A DNA stretch of 6,001 nucleotides, from the NCBI GenBank assembly GCA_949283905.1, contig CASDUB010000231.1, forward strand, positions 1 to 6,001, in the 5' to 3' direction. This DNA is from an uncultured Lachnospiraceae bacterium (GTDB lineage Bacteria; Bacillota; Clostridia; Lachnospirales; Lachnospiraceae). Shown here one piece after another: positions 5,884 to 6,001 of the stretch. Each line of letters starts with the position of its first letter. The first letter of the stretch is position 1. Made by a program: the position numbers and the translations under genes. The notes beneath the pieces were generated by a model. The model saw nothing but the letters and a program-made list of their open reading frames with translations, was not told the DNA's origin and made no database searches.

Positions 5884-6001
5884 CCTCGCGGCAAAAATAA
5901 GAAGATTTTTAAAGAAAAAGAAGCATATTTCCTGAAGGGAACATCCGCAGCGTCGGCCCTTAATGAGCGCATAGCGCGAATTTAGTGCCGCTACGCGAGG
6001 A
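5884..6001. repeat. GC-rich nested hairpin element, cut by the window edge
   Basis: No gene is visible after the terminator. The core is a long imperfect hairpin centred on ATA (5971-5973): GCGC/GCGC (5967-5970 with 5974-5977), then TAA/TTT-type pairs, CT/AG and CGGC (5954-5957) with GCCG (5987-5990). Beyond a two-base bulge GCGT (5950-5953) pairs with ACGC (5993-5996), and TCC (5944-5946) with GGA at the window end (5999-6001). A second, competing pairing joins CCTCGCG (5884-5890) with CGCGAGG (5994-6000). The segment is far richer in GC than the genes beside it. It could be a palindromic intergenic repeat, a small mobile element without genes, or a structured RNA; its right boundary is not in view. 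Confidence 0.5.

Noticed and set aside
5884..6000. tRNA gene or CRISPR repeat in the GC-rich tail
   Set aside because: There is no cloverleaf with a T-loop GTTC motif, and no regularly spaced repeated unit; the pairing is a single nested hairpin.

Overview
The window looks like a piece of a low-GC Firmicutes chromosome, most likely a gut-type Clostridium. This rests on AT-rich codon use, strong AAGGAGG-type ribosome sites, GTG and TTG starts, Gram-positive signal peptides, a Gram-positive lipobox and a BlaI/M56 regulatory pair. The species cannot be read from the sequence.

Layout. Two divergent operons flank an AT-rich control region (3281-3557). The leftward operon encodes, in order of transcription, a 135-aa secreted protein resembling the DUF2712 type, a 379-aa lipoprotein, and two six-helix membrane proteins that resemble a paralogous pair of ABC-2-type permeases. 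The last three genes are tightly packed: the two permease starts overlap the preceding stop codons. A further start, possibly that of the ATPase, sits at the left edge. A terminator-like hairpin between the first and second genes probably makes the secreted protein the most abundant product. The rightward operon encodes a BlaI/MecI-type repressor, an overlapping M56 (BlaR1-type) membrane metalloprotease, and a 167-aa secreted protein. It ends in a strong bidirectional terminator. The last ~120 bases hold a GC-rich nested hairpin that seems to continue past the right edge.

How it may work. The membrane protease keeps the HExxH zinc motif and the usual four-helix layout, but its extracellular sensor has only about 142 residues and is not the penicillin-binding domain of classical BlaR1. 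Its last ~80 residues align without gaps (21 identities in 76 positions, counted by eye) with the mature part of the secreted protein encoded next door. The sensor therefore seems to carry a tethered copy of the same domain as its operon partner. The divergent arrangement, with palindromes and an ACA-N2-TGT core in the shared control region, suggests that the repressor governs both operons. This would give a self-contained envelope-sensing and export or defence module whose signal is not known. Function beyond domain level is inference.
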